Of a DNA stretch of 64,000 nt, positions 39,935 through 51,235 are shown in pieces. The notes beneath the pieces were generated by a model. The model was given only the letters and a program-made list of their open reading frames with translations. It had not been told where the DNA came from and ran no database searches. The stretch's first letter is position 1; each line of letters starts with the position of its first letter. The translations under genes were made by a program, and so were the position numbers. The DNA comes from Branchipolynoe longqiensis (taxonomy: Eukaryota; Annelida; Polychaeta; Phyllodocida; Polynoidae), in NCBI GenBank assembly GCA_030323885.1, contig CM059194.1:22279780-22343779 (forward strand), written 5' to 3'.

Positions 39935-40255
39935 TAAAGTAAAGGTTGTTTTATTCAACGACACCTCTAGAGCACATTGATTTTTATATCATCAGCTATT
40001 TGATGTCAAACATATGGTCATTCTGACATATTTCTTTGGAGGAAACCCACTGCCGCCACATAGGCTACTCTTTCCAATAAGCAGCCAGGGGTCTTTTATA
40101 TGCACTTTCCCACAGACAAGAGATCACATACCTCAGCCTTTGATGAACCAGTTGTGGGCCACAGTGGTTGGAATGGAAAATAGCCCAAACTGCAAATGGG
40201 TCCATTGAGAAGGAACGATTGGATGACCAACTGCTTCACAGGTGGACACGCTACC
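39935..40255 (-). mobile_element. SINE type 3, long copy
   Basis: Minus strand contains CCTGTGAAGCAGTTGGTCATC, TTTGCAGTTTGGGCTATTTT, GGAAAGTGCATATAAAAGAC, ACATATGTTTGACATCAAAT-like end and TCAATGTGCTCTAGAGGTGT. This body is what I associate with a repeat common in molluscs. Confidence 0.8.
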
Positions 40256-40319
40256 ACCTGTGTTCATGTAGTAACAACACAAACCCAGGGTTTGATTATT
40301 TGGTGGGATAAATCCGCAG

Positions 40320-41445
40320 GATTCTGGATTTGACAAGGCTAAACAAATTGGTTACATATAAACATTTTAAAATGTTTTTCCCTTGGAACGGCTAGGGATT
40401 TTGTCACGAAAGGGTCCTGGCTTGCCAGTGTGGATCTGAAAGATGCTTATTATACGCTACCTATTCACAAATCAGATAGGAAATTCCTCTGTTTTGTTTA
40501 GGAATGATAAACTCTATGAGTTCACCTGTATGCCTAATGGCTTAGCTTGTGTTCCTCGCTTATTTACTAAGCTGTTGAAACATTTGTCATTAATGGCTAG
40601 AGAGGGAGGCAGACTGTCAAAGGCAGACTGTCAAAGTGCAGTTGATGATTTGTGTGAAACGTTCACTAAAATGGGCATGACAAGAAATCAGTTTTTACTC
40701 CAACCAAAGTTTTTTAAATGTTTGGGTTTCCTGTTAAACACCGTTTCAATAACACAACAAAAACTAGAGAAGTTTTTCACCACAGCAGACCATTTGCTGC
40801 AGTTAACGAAGCCTAAGATTAGGCAGGTCACAGTATTAATAGGAATAATGATAGCCTATGCCCCAGCTATCCTATATGGGAAAGCTCATATTAAGTCGCT
40901 AGTAATAGACAAGAATTGGGCATTAGCGGGTACAAAAGGCAAGTTTGAGGGAAAGATGACTTTGTTAACAGGGGCCTTAGACAATATTCAATGGTGGTAT
41001 GCCAACATTGATTCTTCTCCCAATCCCATTAGAATGGGCGATCCCAACACTATTGTTACAACAAATGCGTCATTAGAAGGATGGGGTGCTCATAGAGATC
41101 ATCAGGCAACTGGAGGACGTTGGTTAGGTGATGGCTTACATTCATAACATGGGAGGGACTAGGTCCAAACCTTGCAACAAAGTAGGAAAATTGAGCTGGA
41201 CTTGGATTCAGCAGCATGAGATATGGCTAATGGTGGCGCATATCCCAGGTAGTCAGAACACCTTAGTGGACAAGAAAAGCCTGCATTTTCATGATCACTT
41301 GGAATGGTCATTGAGGGACAACATATTTAAACAAATTTGCATTAAGTGGGGCACACCACAGGTAGATTTGTTTGCATCACGAAACAACTACAAGATAGCT
41401 AGATAGGTATCATGGCACCCAGAGCCATTTAAGTGATGATGACGA
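40320..41445 (+). pseudogene. DIRS-type reverse transcriptase-RNase H relic
   Basis: Plus-strand fragments across two frames read as a DIRS-like pol: SVDLKDAYYTLPIHKSDRKF (across a frameshift near 40,480), DKLYEFTCMPNGLAC, FKCLGFLLNTVSITQQKLE, then RNase H-like TTNASLEGWGAHRD, and AHIPGSQNTLVDK with GTPQVDLFASRNNYKIAR, the D-L-F-A-S-R-x-N hallmark of DIRS1-type proteins. The YxDD active site is missing after LSLMAREGGRL and stop codons interrupt it, so it is dead. No recombinase ORF or split repeats are nearby. Distinct from the Ngaro-like elements by sequence and by its AT-rich composition. Confidence 0.8.
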
Positions 41446-41454
41446 TAATGATAT

Positions 41455-41887
41455 AGCTAGGTTATATAAAATAATCTGTCTTCAGAGCTAATGACATAAA
41501 TCGAAAGGTTTATATGTAACTGGAGATATGAAATGTAGCTATTCCGTTTAAAACATAATGTACTTACCAATGTAGGTCCCATTGATTCACAATCTTCCGG
41601 GTCTCTGCATTCTCCATTGACAGTTCCTCTCTCGTCGGTTTGGAACTGCCATCCTTCAACCACGTGATAATTCTAAGGATGGAGGGATCCTGATGCTGCG
41701 CAAGACGTACGTCCCTCTGACAATGTCCACAGTTCATCACCATCTATATCCACCAGGCGAATCGGCGCAATCGCCCCGAGCAGACAATTATGCACACCAC
41801 AGTCCGAGCAGTATGTCCGCCTACATTTGCGAACCGTTATCCTACTCAAACTATCTGCGTTAATATGATCAACACCATTTTTTTTTT
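41455..41887 (-). pseudogene. Gypsy RNase H end and integrase zinc finger
   Basis: Continues the pol frame beyond the SINE: GVDHINADSLSR (RNase H end), then RKCRRTYCSDCGVHNC, Cys-rich like the integrase N-terminal zinc-binding region. The frame ends before any integrase catalytic core. Confidence 0.65.
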
Positions 41888-42195
41888 TTTTTTAAAGATT
41901 TATACTGCCTATCATGGATAAGCCTGAATAGGGTTGTTTTCACCATTAGACAGTTTGTCGATAGAAAGCCCGAGCCTACACTTTTACCGACCCAAGGGAT
42001 TTTTAACCTCCCACACCACATAGACATGGTATGAGAGCAACTGGCCTTTGATGACGCTGTAAGTTATACATAGCAGTGGAAATCCAAATTGGCAGAGGTG
42101 GGGGCACAGGGAATCGAACCACTGACCTTCAGATTAGGAGTCCGCCCTAGAAAAAAGTCAGACACTCTAACCACTCCGCCACAGAGAACACCCTT
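41888..42195 (-). mobile_element. tRNA-derived SINE (type 4), full length
   Basis: Minus strand starts GTGGCGGAGTGGTTAGAGTG (A-box), has GTCAGTGGTTCGATTCCC (B-box) after a long variable region as in tRNA-Leu/Ser, then a body and a poly(A) tail (T run at 41,879-41,893 on plus). Target duplication AACACC lies on both sides (41,871-41,876 and 42,187-42,192). It splits the gypsy RNase H between IVYMKG and NGVDHINADSLSR. Confidence 0.85.
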
Positions 42196-43831
42196 CATGT
42201 ACACAATGTGTTCATTCGTAACACCGTATTCTGAAAGAGTTGCCAACCAAAGCTCCATCATCCCCTCAGCCTCCTTGAAATTCAACAACCACCAAAGAGA
42301 ATGAGGGTCTGTTTGAATAATAAAATCGGAACCAATCAGGAAATGCTTCCACTTCCTTGAATACACGATGATCGCCATCAGCTCGCGCTTCGTCGTGCAG
42401 TAATTCTGTGGCGCTTTATTCAGTTTATTACTGGCAAATGACAGCTGGACCTCTACACTGTCCTGGACCTGACTTAAAATGCCAGATATCTCGAACCCTG
42501 ACGCATCAGTGTCCAGAATAAATTTACTCTCAGCCTTAGGATACCATAGGACCGGAGTCTGGGTGAAGGCTCATTTCAAGCCCAGAAATGATTCTTCCTG
42601 AATGTCACCTCGTACAAATTTGATTTTGTTAGAGGTGACAACCGATCCCTGCAGAGGAACAGCCAACCGCGCAGATTCATCAATGAAAGCACGATAATAT
42701 GACACAAACCCGAGGAACAATCTCACTTCCTTCAAATCCACAGGCCTTGGCCAGTTCACAATAGCAGAGAGCTTCTCAGGATCCGTCGTAATCCCCAACC
42801 CCCCCGCTGAGACAACACGCCCCAGGTACTGAAAATTCTACATTTCGAGGCCTTGAGCTTTAAACCATAGGAGCACAAATGATCAAACACCTTTTGCAGC
42901 CTATCCCTGCATTCATTTAATGTTCGACCAAAGACAATGACATCATCCAGATAGACTGGGGAGATCCTCCACTGAAGACCTGCCAACATATCCGTCATCA
43001 TCTTTTCGAACGTTGCCGGTGCATTGCGCAAACCAAACAGCATAACGTTCCACTCGTACAGACCTAGCTGAGTACTAAACGCAGTCTTAGCAATATCTGC
43101 TGGATCCATCGCTACCTGATGGTAGCCCAACTGCAGATCTAACATGCAAAACCACTTATTCCCACCTAGGCTCTCAAGAGACTCATCAATACGCAGTAAT
43201 GGATAGGCATTCTTCCGCGTCTGCGTGTTGAGCTTCTTGTAGTCGATACAAAAACGGATCATCCCGTCTTTCTTTTTGACCAGGTGGACGGGTGAACTCC
43301 AGGAGAATCTCTACTCCTTATAACTCCACTATCCAAAAGCTTCTTCAGCTCCGTCTCCAGTGCCTCTTTCTTCGATTGCACGAAACGGCAATAGGGAATC
43401 CTGAAGGCGGTGGTCTCGCCCACGTCTATATTATGCTTGACCACCTATGTCCACCCTAACGTCTCCCCTGGTACCGCAAAAACCTCTGTGTTATCTCAGA
43501 GGAATTGCATTACCTCCGAACATTCCACCTCCGTGTCCACCATGCATCCCATCGCCAATGATAAAAGATGAGCGCACAGATTGCCACTCATGGGTTCTGA
43601 CTCCACCCGGGGTGTGATACACTCCTCAGTGGTGCCAAAAGTCACAACATCGTTTATATTCCCATGCACCACAATACCCACCTTCCCCCTACTACTCACA
43701 ACAATAGGAGAAACAGCTGACTGCTGACCCAGTCCCGCCGTGCACCACCGGTCCGGTCAGTTGCTGACCCCTTGAGCCCAGTCGCCCGCTAATGAGGTCA
43801 CCGCAGCCAATGCCTGCGCAGTTGAACCCGT
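42196..43831 (-). pseudogene. Gypsy reverse transcriptase-RNase H
   Basis: Pieces: VVKHNIDVGETTAFR and KKLLDSGVIR (start of reverse transcriptase, 43,260-43,444), IRFCIDYKKLNTQTRKNAYP, FCMLDLQLGYHQVAMDP, MLFGLRNAPATFEKMM, PVYLDDVIVFGRT (catalytic Asp pair, about 42,940), then after a frameshift near 42,830 LFLGFVSYYRAFIDESARLA, FILDTDASGFEISGILSQVQ (RNase H Asp) and LMAIIVYSRKWKHFLIGSDF. Motif order and YLDD are classic Ty3/gypsy. Frameshifts and stops disable it. Confidence 0.85.
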
Positions 43832-45532
43832 TATAAACTTGCAGGTTTTACCCCACAAGTTATCAGAATCGATATATAATTTATACCCTACCCGGTTTGA
43901 TATGGGATCCGAAAGGTCTAGAATTGCTATTAATGTTGCTCAATATAGATGTACTACACTACTCTGCAGGCTATTACAAAATGAACTCAAAACTTTCAAA
44001 ATAACAGTGTGGAAGTCAGGGCTGGCAGTGAGGCTCTCTTCCCCTTGCTTCTCTTGCTTCTCTCTCTTCTTGGTTACCTTCTTGATAGCATCTTGAGTTT
44101 TCTCTCCACTACCAGGACTGTTCTTTAATTGTATCTTTTCAGCCATTTTAGTTACATACAAATCTGATTGGTCAGTCTTACCAAGTAGAACATGCAAATT
44201 ATGTGCTCAACCTCACTAGGCAGACAATCTCATTGGTCAACCTCACCTGTCAATCTAGGGTGTTGGAGGTGGGAGGGGTGTGGTGACCCATCCACCCTAC
44301 CTGCCTCCTCCTGCTGACCCACCCATCTACAGCCAACTTCATCTCTGCACATATGAATTATCAGTTTTCACAATAATAGGAGATCTACACCACACTCCTC
44401 ACTATAACACCAACATACAGACATCAGATTATTTAATACATATTTACCTAGTAGTTACACATTAAACCTATCTCAGGTGCTGCCCTGGTGGTGGTAAAGG
44501 GAAACATACACCATCCCCCCTACCTCCCACCCAGGCTTAACACTCCCGCCTGCTTCCCCCCCACCCCCAGGTCTACCCAGCACGCCCCGTTACTTCACGC
44601 ATCAGGCTAGAAATATTTAGCTGGTCACTTCACACATCAGGCTGGAAATACCTACCCGGTCACTTCACACATCTGTGCTGGTGTCGTTACCCCAACTTAT
44701 ATGGTATCCCAACTTATACGAACCTAATTGCCCTACCATTGGGTGCAATTCAATTGGGACTATACCTGGAGACTAATTATATATGCTCTTTCCAGTTTTT
44801 AGCATCTGCATACACTTTAGAATGCACATAATATCATACACAAGTCCAGATAATCAATTACATTTAAATACACCCATATATTCCTATTCCAGAGTTATTA
44901 TCTCCAGTGGTGATATTTGATGCAAAGCATTGGACAAGTTGACATTAATTAAACTCGCACACCACAAATACTTTAGTGTACACATAATAGGTTGAATATT
45001 ATCATGGCTTATAACAATGATTGACTGATTTAGATATCACTAGAGTGGTTTTATTTCATTATTTGATTATTAGTAGAGTGGTCATATAACAATAATTGAA
45101 TGATTTAGGTGTTATTAGAATGGTTTTACATCATAATTTGATTATTATCAGCAAAACTTATGCGAGCACAAACGCATACAAGTAAGTTGATAATATGATT
45201 CTCTGCATTTCTGGGTTTTCTGAATATATCGTTTCATTGTTGGTAGTTGTCTCGGGGTATTATTTAGGGAATCTTTCATCTTGAGCACCAGCAGTATTTC
45301 GGGACTCCCCTTGCTTGTTTTACAACCCTGTTGTAAACCCTGTCTGGACCATAGATTGGTTTTACCCACAATAGTCTGACTGCTATATGCATGGATGCAT
45401 TCCAGGATTTAGTGATTTAGCCCTCAGAATGGTTTTAATATTGATGTCATGAAAAAGGGTATTTTTGGTTTAAGGAAATGATTTACTCGTATTTTATTTG
45501 TGATACGGACCCAAAAGTCGGAATATTTTACA
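43832..45532. mobile_element. 1.7 kb LTR-like insertion inside gypsy
   Basis: Begins TATAAACTTGCAGG, ends GTCGGAATATTTTACA, flanked by CCGT on both sides (43,828-43,831 and 45,533-45,536). The right end matches the TGTAAAATATTCCGA terminus of the 524-base element at 6,866. A minus-strand ORF at 43,940-44,197 (downstream Met MAEKIQLKNSPGSG, Lys/Glu-rich) is unrecognised. The rest is AT-rich. Confidence 0.7.
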
Positions 45533-46205
45533 CCGTGACCCCCCCGGCGCCTACAGTGTTAACACCAGGGTGTTTACCAATCTCCATTCTCTCATACATA
45601 TCACTAACATCGCCAAAATCCGAAACCTCACCTATCACCCCAATACTGGTGCCCCTACTCAATTTAACCGTATAACGATTTGTATTAAAGATAGGAACCA
45701 CCAAGTTAAACGGACTCCAAACCAATGCATTCTGACCACTCAACCCCAGTTCATGCAATTCTGCGATTAAAGGTTCGAATAGACTTTGATGATCACTGTC
45801 TAACACCACAGCTGTAGTTTTTACATCACAACCCGATAACGACGCAATGCGAATATCTTGCTCGATAGCAGATACGACCTAACATTACGAAGCAGCTCAC
45901 ACTGTACCGTCATAAAATACGGATGTTGGATAAACAAGCTGCCTGCCTGACGCAGTTCACACCCGTAATAATCAAAAAAACTTCCACACCTAAAATACCG
46001 TCCTCTGAAATATTGGAAACAGTTGGGGCATAATGACAAATTTTCTCCCCGAGACAGTCTGGCTTGTCCGTATTGTTTAAGCGGCGCTCTGGTGATGGTA
46101 ACTGGCTTCATGATATTATCAAAAATCACCTTGTCACCATCTAAACTATCTAAAAAATGTCCTTCCAACACACGTGACCGCAGCCCCACTGTCTACTAAG
46201 AAATA
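45533..46205 (-). pseudogene. Gypsy aspartic protease region
   Basis: Minus strand near 46,170-46,200 reads YFLVDSGAAVT, the D-S/T-G-A active-site motif of retropepsin-like proteases, in a frame that runs on through MGLRSRVLEGHF to a stop near 45,821. A second frame (45,533-45,809) with RGTSIGVIGEVSDFG follows and joins on to the RT linker across the 1.7 kb insertion. Confidence 0.75.
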
Positions 46206-47746
46206 ACCAATAGCCCCCCTGACACACTCAAACAAACCACCATTTCCCATCTAACGTATCGAAAGTGGAATCTACGAATAGGCGTCTACCACAAGGGTGA
46301 GATAGGTTGCAACCCTGACGCTGTACTATGTACCTCATACAGTCGTCAAGAGGAGTGGAAGCTAAGGCTGAAACACACTGCGCTATCTGCATCATACCAT
46401 CCCACAATACCGTATCAACGGGGATTCCCTCCATGGAATTGATCACCGGTGGTCCCATGCTAGCATCAGACTGCACACCAGCTTCCTTGACAGTAACCAC
46501 CTGATCCGCAGCGGCGGCATCGGGGCTTACCATTTGGGTTGGGCCGAAGCCTTACGGTCCAACCCTAGGCTTTTAAACCTGGCCAAGCCTTCCTGCCTCT
46601 GCCTCTTCGCCGACGTTCCAGTTTCGCCCTGTCCACGCCAGAGTTGTCCCATCCTTCTCGATCACCGGCCAAAACCGCCTCCTCAAGAGAATGCCTCGCT
46701 CCTCCACACTAAATCGGCCAGTGTCCAAACGCAAAGCAATGACCACATTCATGATCCCGAGCCCAGGTCACCCCCTGCACGGTCCTCCTGTGTGTCAAAA
46801 ACCCTGATGGGCCTGCGCCACAGGCTTCTGCTCGGCCACCATCTCTTTCACCCAGTCCTTCACCAGGTCTCTCATGATCACTGGTGGGCGAAAGCCCCCC
46901 CCATTTTGGCTGGAAGTTTGGACTCCACCCATCACGACGCAGTCCCAGTGGCACCATAAATGCTGCCACCTCAACCTCATACTCGCTGTCTGAATCACTC
47001 CCAAAACGGACAGAGTCAATAGGGGTGGGGCACACAGCACGGCCTGCCTTAGCGCAATAATCATCCACCACCACCATCATCTCCTCCAGAGATGACTTGC
47101 TCGGCCTCCAGTGATCATATGCTGCGTGCTGCTCTACCGGATCCAGCAGTGCGCTCACAAAGCGCTCCACCACCTTATTCTCAATGACACGCTCACTCAA
47201 CCCAGCTCCGATTGCAGCCCACCTAGCATCAACCTGTAGCTGGTGACCATCGGTGCGGTACAAACTGCTCAGGGCAGTCTGGAAGCATTTCTTCCAGGTG
47301 CCCCAATGCACTAGAGGATCGTCCAACCTGAACTTATACAACAAGGTAGGGAGCAGCTCCCTCATCGTTGTCAACCCCCCTGCATTGCCAAGCCTCCACG
47401 CAGTCCTGCGCTGGTCCTCGTCGTAACAAGGGCAACAGCTGGGTTAGAGTGACATCCTCATCCCACATATTAAGTCTCATGTCGATAGTGAAATCCTGCC
47501 ACCAGGTATTCCAATCTTGGTCGATACCCTTAAATGGCTTAGGAAGTAACATGCGTACCTGTGCTGAACCTGGGCCTGCGCCTCTCCACACATTCGTCTC
47601 CATCTCCGAGAGATCACGTTGGAACTGCTCCCAGCCTGATCCACCCCCTATTGCAATCAGTTCGCAAATCAAATCCGCAATAACTGGATGACCTGCGATC
47701 AACTGCCTCTCCTCAGGGGTCATATGATGGGTCATCAGCAACCCCA
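46206..47746 (-). pseudogene. Gypsy gag-like region, 3' part
   Basis: Frames 47,334-47,746, 46,709-47,374 and 46,228-46,533 give a plausible gag: TPEERQLIAGHPVIADLICE, KPFKGIDQDWNTWWQDFTI, LYKFRLDDPLVHWGTWKKCF, FVSALLDPVEQHAAYDHWRP. The PFxGxxxDWxxWxxxF and HW-x-W text looks like a capsid-type retrotransposon gag. A possible zinc-knuckle remnant (ECGHCFAFGH) follows. Broken by frameshifts. Confidence 0.65.
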
Positions 47747-48773
47747 TGTAAAAATATATGGATTTTCGGTTCGGAATTATATATTGGCAGAGAGCATTAT
47801 TATCCTCGGGCGATGGAGTGGGGACCAAGGTTATGTAATAGCAAAGCAATGGGTGCCCCACTCACTGTGTGACATATTAGGCTATGTGAAATATATGTTA
47901 ATACATAGTGCCCGAGATTATGACGAGATTTTTGTATATAAGAGACAGTTAATGTTTGGTGAAATGTTCCCTCTATGCACCAGTAAGGGTGCAAGTGGAG
48001 GAGAAGGACATTTTTAATATATATATTTATTGTAACTGTCTGGAACTACCTGTTACCACAGGTCCGATGGGCAAGCACACCAGCCTCATCTACATACAGT
48101 ATGGACACCACCTACAGCTGGGTGAGTGACATCTACCCATATTGGGGGCGTCACCACCCAGGCTGTGGAGGGTGCCTAATTGGCTGGCTGTGGGATGCCC
48201 AGTCACCTGCACCCCTTTGCCCCACCTGACCACACAAGCCTCATTTTTATATTGATTATTCTAGACACTCTGATCTATATGCTTCTACAGGCACTACTGG
48301 ACACTTCTGGATGGACTCTTGAAGTGAACACACTCTACTCCTGACTCTTGAGTGAGACACACTCTTCTCTTGAGCAGGAACCCAGACACTCTGTCTGATG
48401 CTCCACCTTTCATATACAAACTGAGCTGTGTGCAACAACCATGGGACTCTGGTTCAATGGCCTGTAGGCACTGATTCTGATACATACTAACTAGAGTAAT
48501 GAGGCTCTGTGTGGACAGAAGGTAAGGGGTCAGGGTGATAGGTCACAAGTAGGTGAAGAGGAGTTGAAGCCAATAAAGCACAACTTCTTCACTGTCAATC
48601 TTGTGTGACTTGTCTTCCCTTTCTTCCTTCGGAGAGATACAGTAGATATAATACAGATAAGTATGTTGGAGAGGGGCATCAGGTGTGATCTGACAGACAG
48701 TTGTCCGAACGCACATGGGAAGAGTTTGTGGTATAACTGGGGCTCTGACGGCCGGGCATCCAGTAATATTACA
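47747..48773. mobile_element. Second copy of the 1.03 kb LTR-like element
   Basis: Starts TGTAAAAATATATGG and ends CAGTAATATTACA. It keeps the empty sites of all three insertions found in the copy at 6,783-15,098. It interrupts gypsy gag. The flanks (CCCA / CCTG) do not form a clean duplication, perhaps through mutation. Confidence 0.75.
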
Positions 48774-48790
48774 CCTGATACAGTCACAAC

Positions 48791-49308
48791 CTTTCCATCA
48801 GCTGAAGAATGTCTGGTGATCCTCAGAGCTGCCTAGGAACACCAAGATCAGGATATTTTGCTCTATGGTAAAGCCTGTTCTTCTGTATGGTGCAGAGACT
48901 TAGAGAACAACGGGGCAAAAGAAAATCCAGTCCTTTATCAACACCTGTCTCAGACGAATCATAAGAGTACGCTGGCTAAACACCATCAGTAACCTGGAGC
49001 TATGGCAGCGAACAGGACAGCAGCCTGTTGAGGAGGAGATCTTTCAGAGATGCTGGAGATGGGTTGGCCATACCCTTCGCAAGCCTGCATCCAACACCGC
49101 AAGACATGCCCTCTCCTGGAATCCACAGGGGAAAAGGAAGAGAGGCAGGCCAAGAAACAGTTGGCACCATGACCTGGAGGCTGATGTGAAGAAGTCTGGG
49201 CATACATGGAGACAGCTGGAGAAGATGACCCAGGACCGGGATAACTGGAGAGCCCTTATTCGTGGCCTATGCCCAAAGTTGGGTGGTAGGCGTTAGTAAG
49301 TAAGTAAG
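48791..49308 (+). mobile_element. 5'-truncated LINE 3' end
   Basis: Encodes only the C-terminal part of a non-LTR reverse transcriptase (FINTCLRRIIRVRWLNTISN, IFQRCWRWVGHTLRKPAS, RPRNSWHHDLEADVKKSG) followed by TAG and a TAAGTAAGTAAGTA tail. A 13-base target duplication TACAGTCRCAACC lies on both sides (about 48,779-48,791 and 49,307-49,319, one difference). A different family from the ATG-tailed LINE. One internal stop is visible. Confidence 0.85.
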
Positions 49309-50810
49309 TACAGTCGCAACCGACGTCGCACCCTCACTCTTCTTCACCAGCGCTGCCTCCCCGCCCCCTCGCACACATTTACTCCAATTACCAATGTACA
49401 TGGCATCCTGCACAACACCCCGCTGGCATTGTGCTGGGCTCCCCTCCTCCCTCATAGCAGTAGGAGAGGTCGCCTGGCACCCTGATCTACCTTAAGCTCC
49501 CCCCTTCTCCACCTTAGGTGAGGAGCTCCTGATATCACCATTATCAGAGCCACCGGCATCTTACGAAGTTCCTCGTAGTGCAGGCACCAGAACTTCCCCT
49601 GCCCTCCAGGCTGCGTCTCAATGCTGGCATCTCGGCCTGAAAAGCTGCAAGCTCCTCAGAAGGGGCCGCCATAGCCTCACTTAGCTCATGCTCATACCTG
49701 AGGCTCTCCTCTTCCCGTGTCGTACTCAACGTATCTTGCTAAGAGATTCGCTCCATACTCTTAGTCCAAGCAGCTTGCTGCTCGTCCATCAGATGACAAT
49801 GATCCTCCTTCTCCTCATTAGCTAGACGCCGAGCCACGTGGAGATCCTCCATCTCCCATGCACATGCAATTGAACTAGCCACTCTTTGCTCGTCCAATTC
49901 CTCGTGCTGCCTCGCCAGCCGGTCCAGCTGCACAAGTTTCCAGGTCTGCAGCCGGCGGATCCGCATCCACTCCTGACGTTCCACCTCAGAACATGGTTCT
50001 GAACACACAAAACCCCTGGCTAAATCATCCTCCAAACTCAAGGATAATGAGTTATCAGCCATGAGCCCCATATCCAACGGCAGCAAGACGTCCACCCTCT
50101 CGGGAGAGAGTGGAACACACCGCCGGGAACCCGGTCCCTCCGACCGGCAAACCGAACTACTCCACGATGAGTATTCCGTGTGAAAATCTGAGCTGAAACT
50201 TCTGCGTCCACCAGGCTTACTCTCCTCATGTCATACAGAGCCCCCGCCCCCCCTCCTGCTTATCCGACCCTCACCGGTAACCCCTTCACTGAGGGAGTGA
50301 CAACAACACTAGATTTACCCCCCGTAATGCCCTCCCCAGTAATTATGTTACCAGAAAGAGTGCGAATGCACACCGAGCCGAAAGTCATGCGCCATGCCTG
50401 ACCCCTCCCCCACTATTGATGCATGGGAAAGGTCAGGTGGGGGCACTGTGCCCAGTCGCTCTTATTGTGCCCAATAACCACCTTGAGTGTCAGCAATTAA
50501 CACATCACCTTGAGTGACGTGAGGTGTCCGTGGGGGCGATACAAAACCCCCCCGGGCGGTTGTCGATGGCCGCCTGTCACATAACACCTGCACCTGTGCT
50601 GGACTGAACATCAATACTGACAGTATCTAACACAGGCAATGGGAAGGCATGACGCGGTTCAGCAAACGGGGAAGTGTATGCACCGTCCGCTATGGCATCC
50701 GTCTCCGCCTCCGCATGCCTGATCCCCCTCCAGGTGACCGAGACGCCCACTGTGTAGACAGGATCCAATCCCCTCCATACCTAATATGAAGAGAACACCA
50801 TTACGGACTC
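49309..50810 (-). pseudogene. Gypsy gag-like region, 5' part
   Basis: Minus-strand frames at 49,544-49,729, 49,739-50,095, 50,038-50,229 and 50,577-50,768 are rich in Glu, Arg, Leu and Gln (SMERISLR-type ends; LQTWKLVQLDRLARQHEELD), a probable coiled-coil N-terminal gag segment. Stops separate them. I cannot name the family. Confidence 0.5.
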
Positions 50811-50861
50811 ACAGCATGTGGTGAGGATGCGCTGTCCAGTTTTGTCATGTGCAGTAATGAG

Positions 50862-50998
50862 TTTGAATGCTAGTGGCCCGGTCTCCCAGTGGGGCAGCAC
50901 TATAAAGTTACCATAGTGCGCACTGTCACAAGTCGGTACCCATCCTGATATGACCTAAGATGTTGCTAGGACCTAAAACAAAAACAAACAAACAAATA
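50862..50998 (+). mobile_element. SINE 3' fragment
   Basis: Body and tail: TCTCCCAGTGGGGCAGCACT, CACAAGTCGGTACCCATCCT, AACAAAAACAAACAAACAAA end. Confidence 0.75.
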
Positions 50999-51059
50999 TA
51001 GCTTGTTTATAGTCCAATGTAGTTATATAGCTTGTTTATTGGCCTGCACAACAGAATAT

Positions 51060-51235
51060 TGGATAACCTATGTTTCAGCAGTAACATGTTCTATTAAATT
51101 CACTGAGTATTTCTTTCTGTTGCATGCAGTAATAAAAGTTTAATTACTGTACCAATTTCTAAATTAGATGCATAAGATCAAATTTGATTTCGTGTGTTGG
51201 TTTCGTTCGAGAATATCACTATGCAGCTTGAACAC
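51060..51235. mobile_element. Partial TTAA-type MITE
   Basis: Diverged text of the 29,986-30,337 family (CAGCAGTAACATGTTCTATT, ACTATGCAGCTTGAA). 51,236-51,775 shows no supported gene. Confidence 0.5.

Larger units (their letters stand above)
41455..50810 (-). mobile_element. Ty3/gypsy-type LTR retrotransposon relic, nested insertions
   Basis: Minus-strand pieces in order gag-like (50,800 down to 46,700), protease, reverse transcriptase, RNase H and a zinc-binding HHCC-like start of integrase. No integrase core and no paired LTRs are found. Later insertions: SINE 41,888-42,195, LTR-like 43,832-45,532, LTR-like 47,747-48,773, LINE fragment 48,791-49,308. Multiple stops and frameshifts make it non-functional. 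No envelope-like ORF seen. Confidence 0.8.

Noticed and set aside
40320..41445. Treating the DIRS relic as part of the adjoining gypsy element
   Set aside because: Opposite strand and DIRS-specific motifs (DLFASRNN) rather than gypsy ones.
46534..46959. 141-codon plus-strand ORF over the gypsy gag region
   Set aside because: Lies antisense to gag-like frames and has no features of its own.
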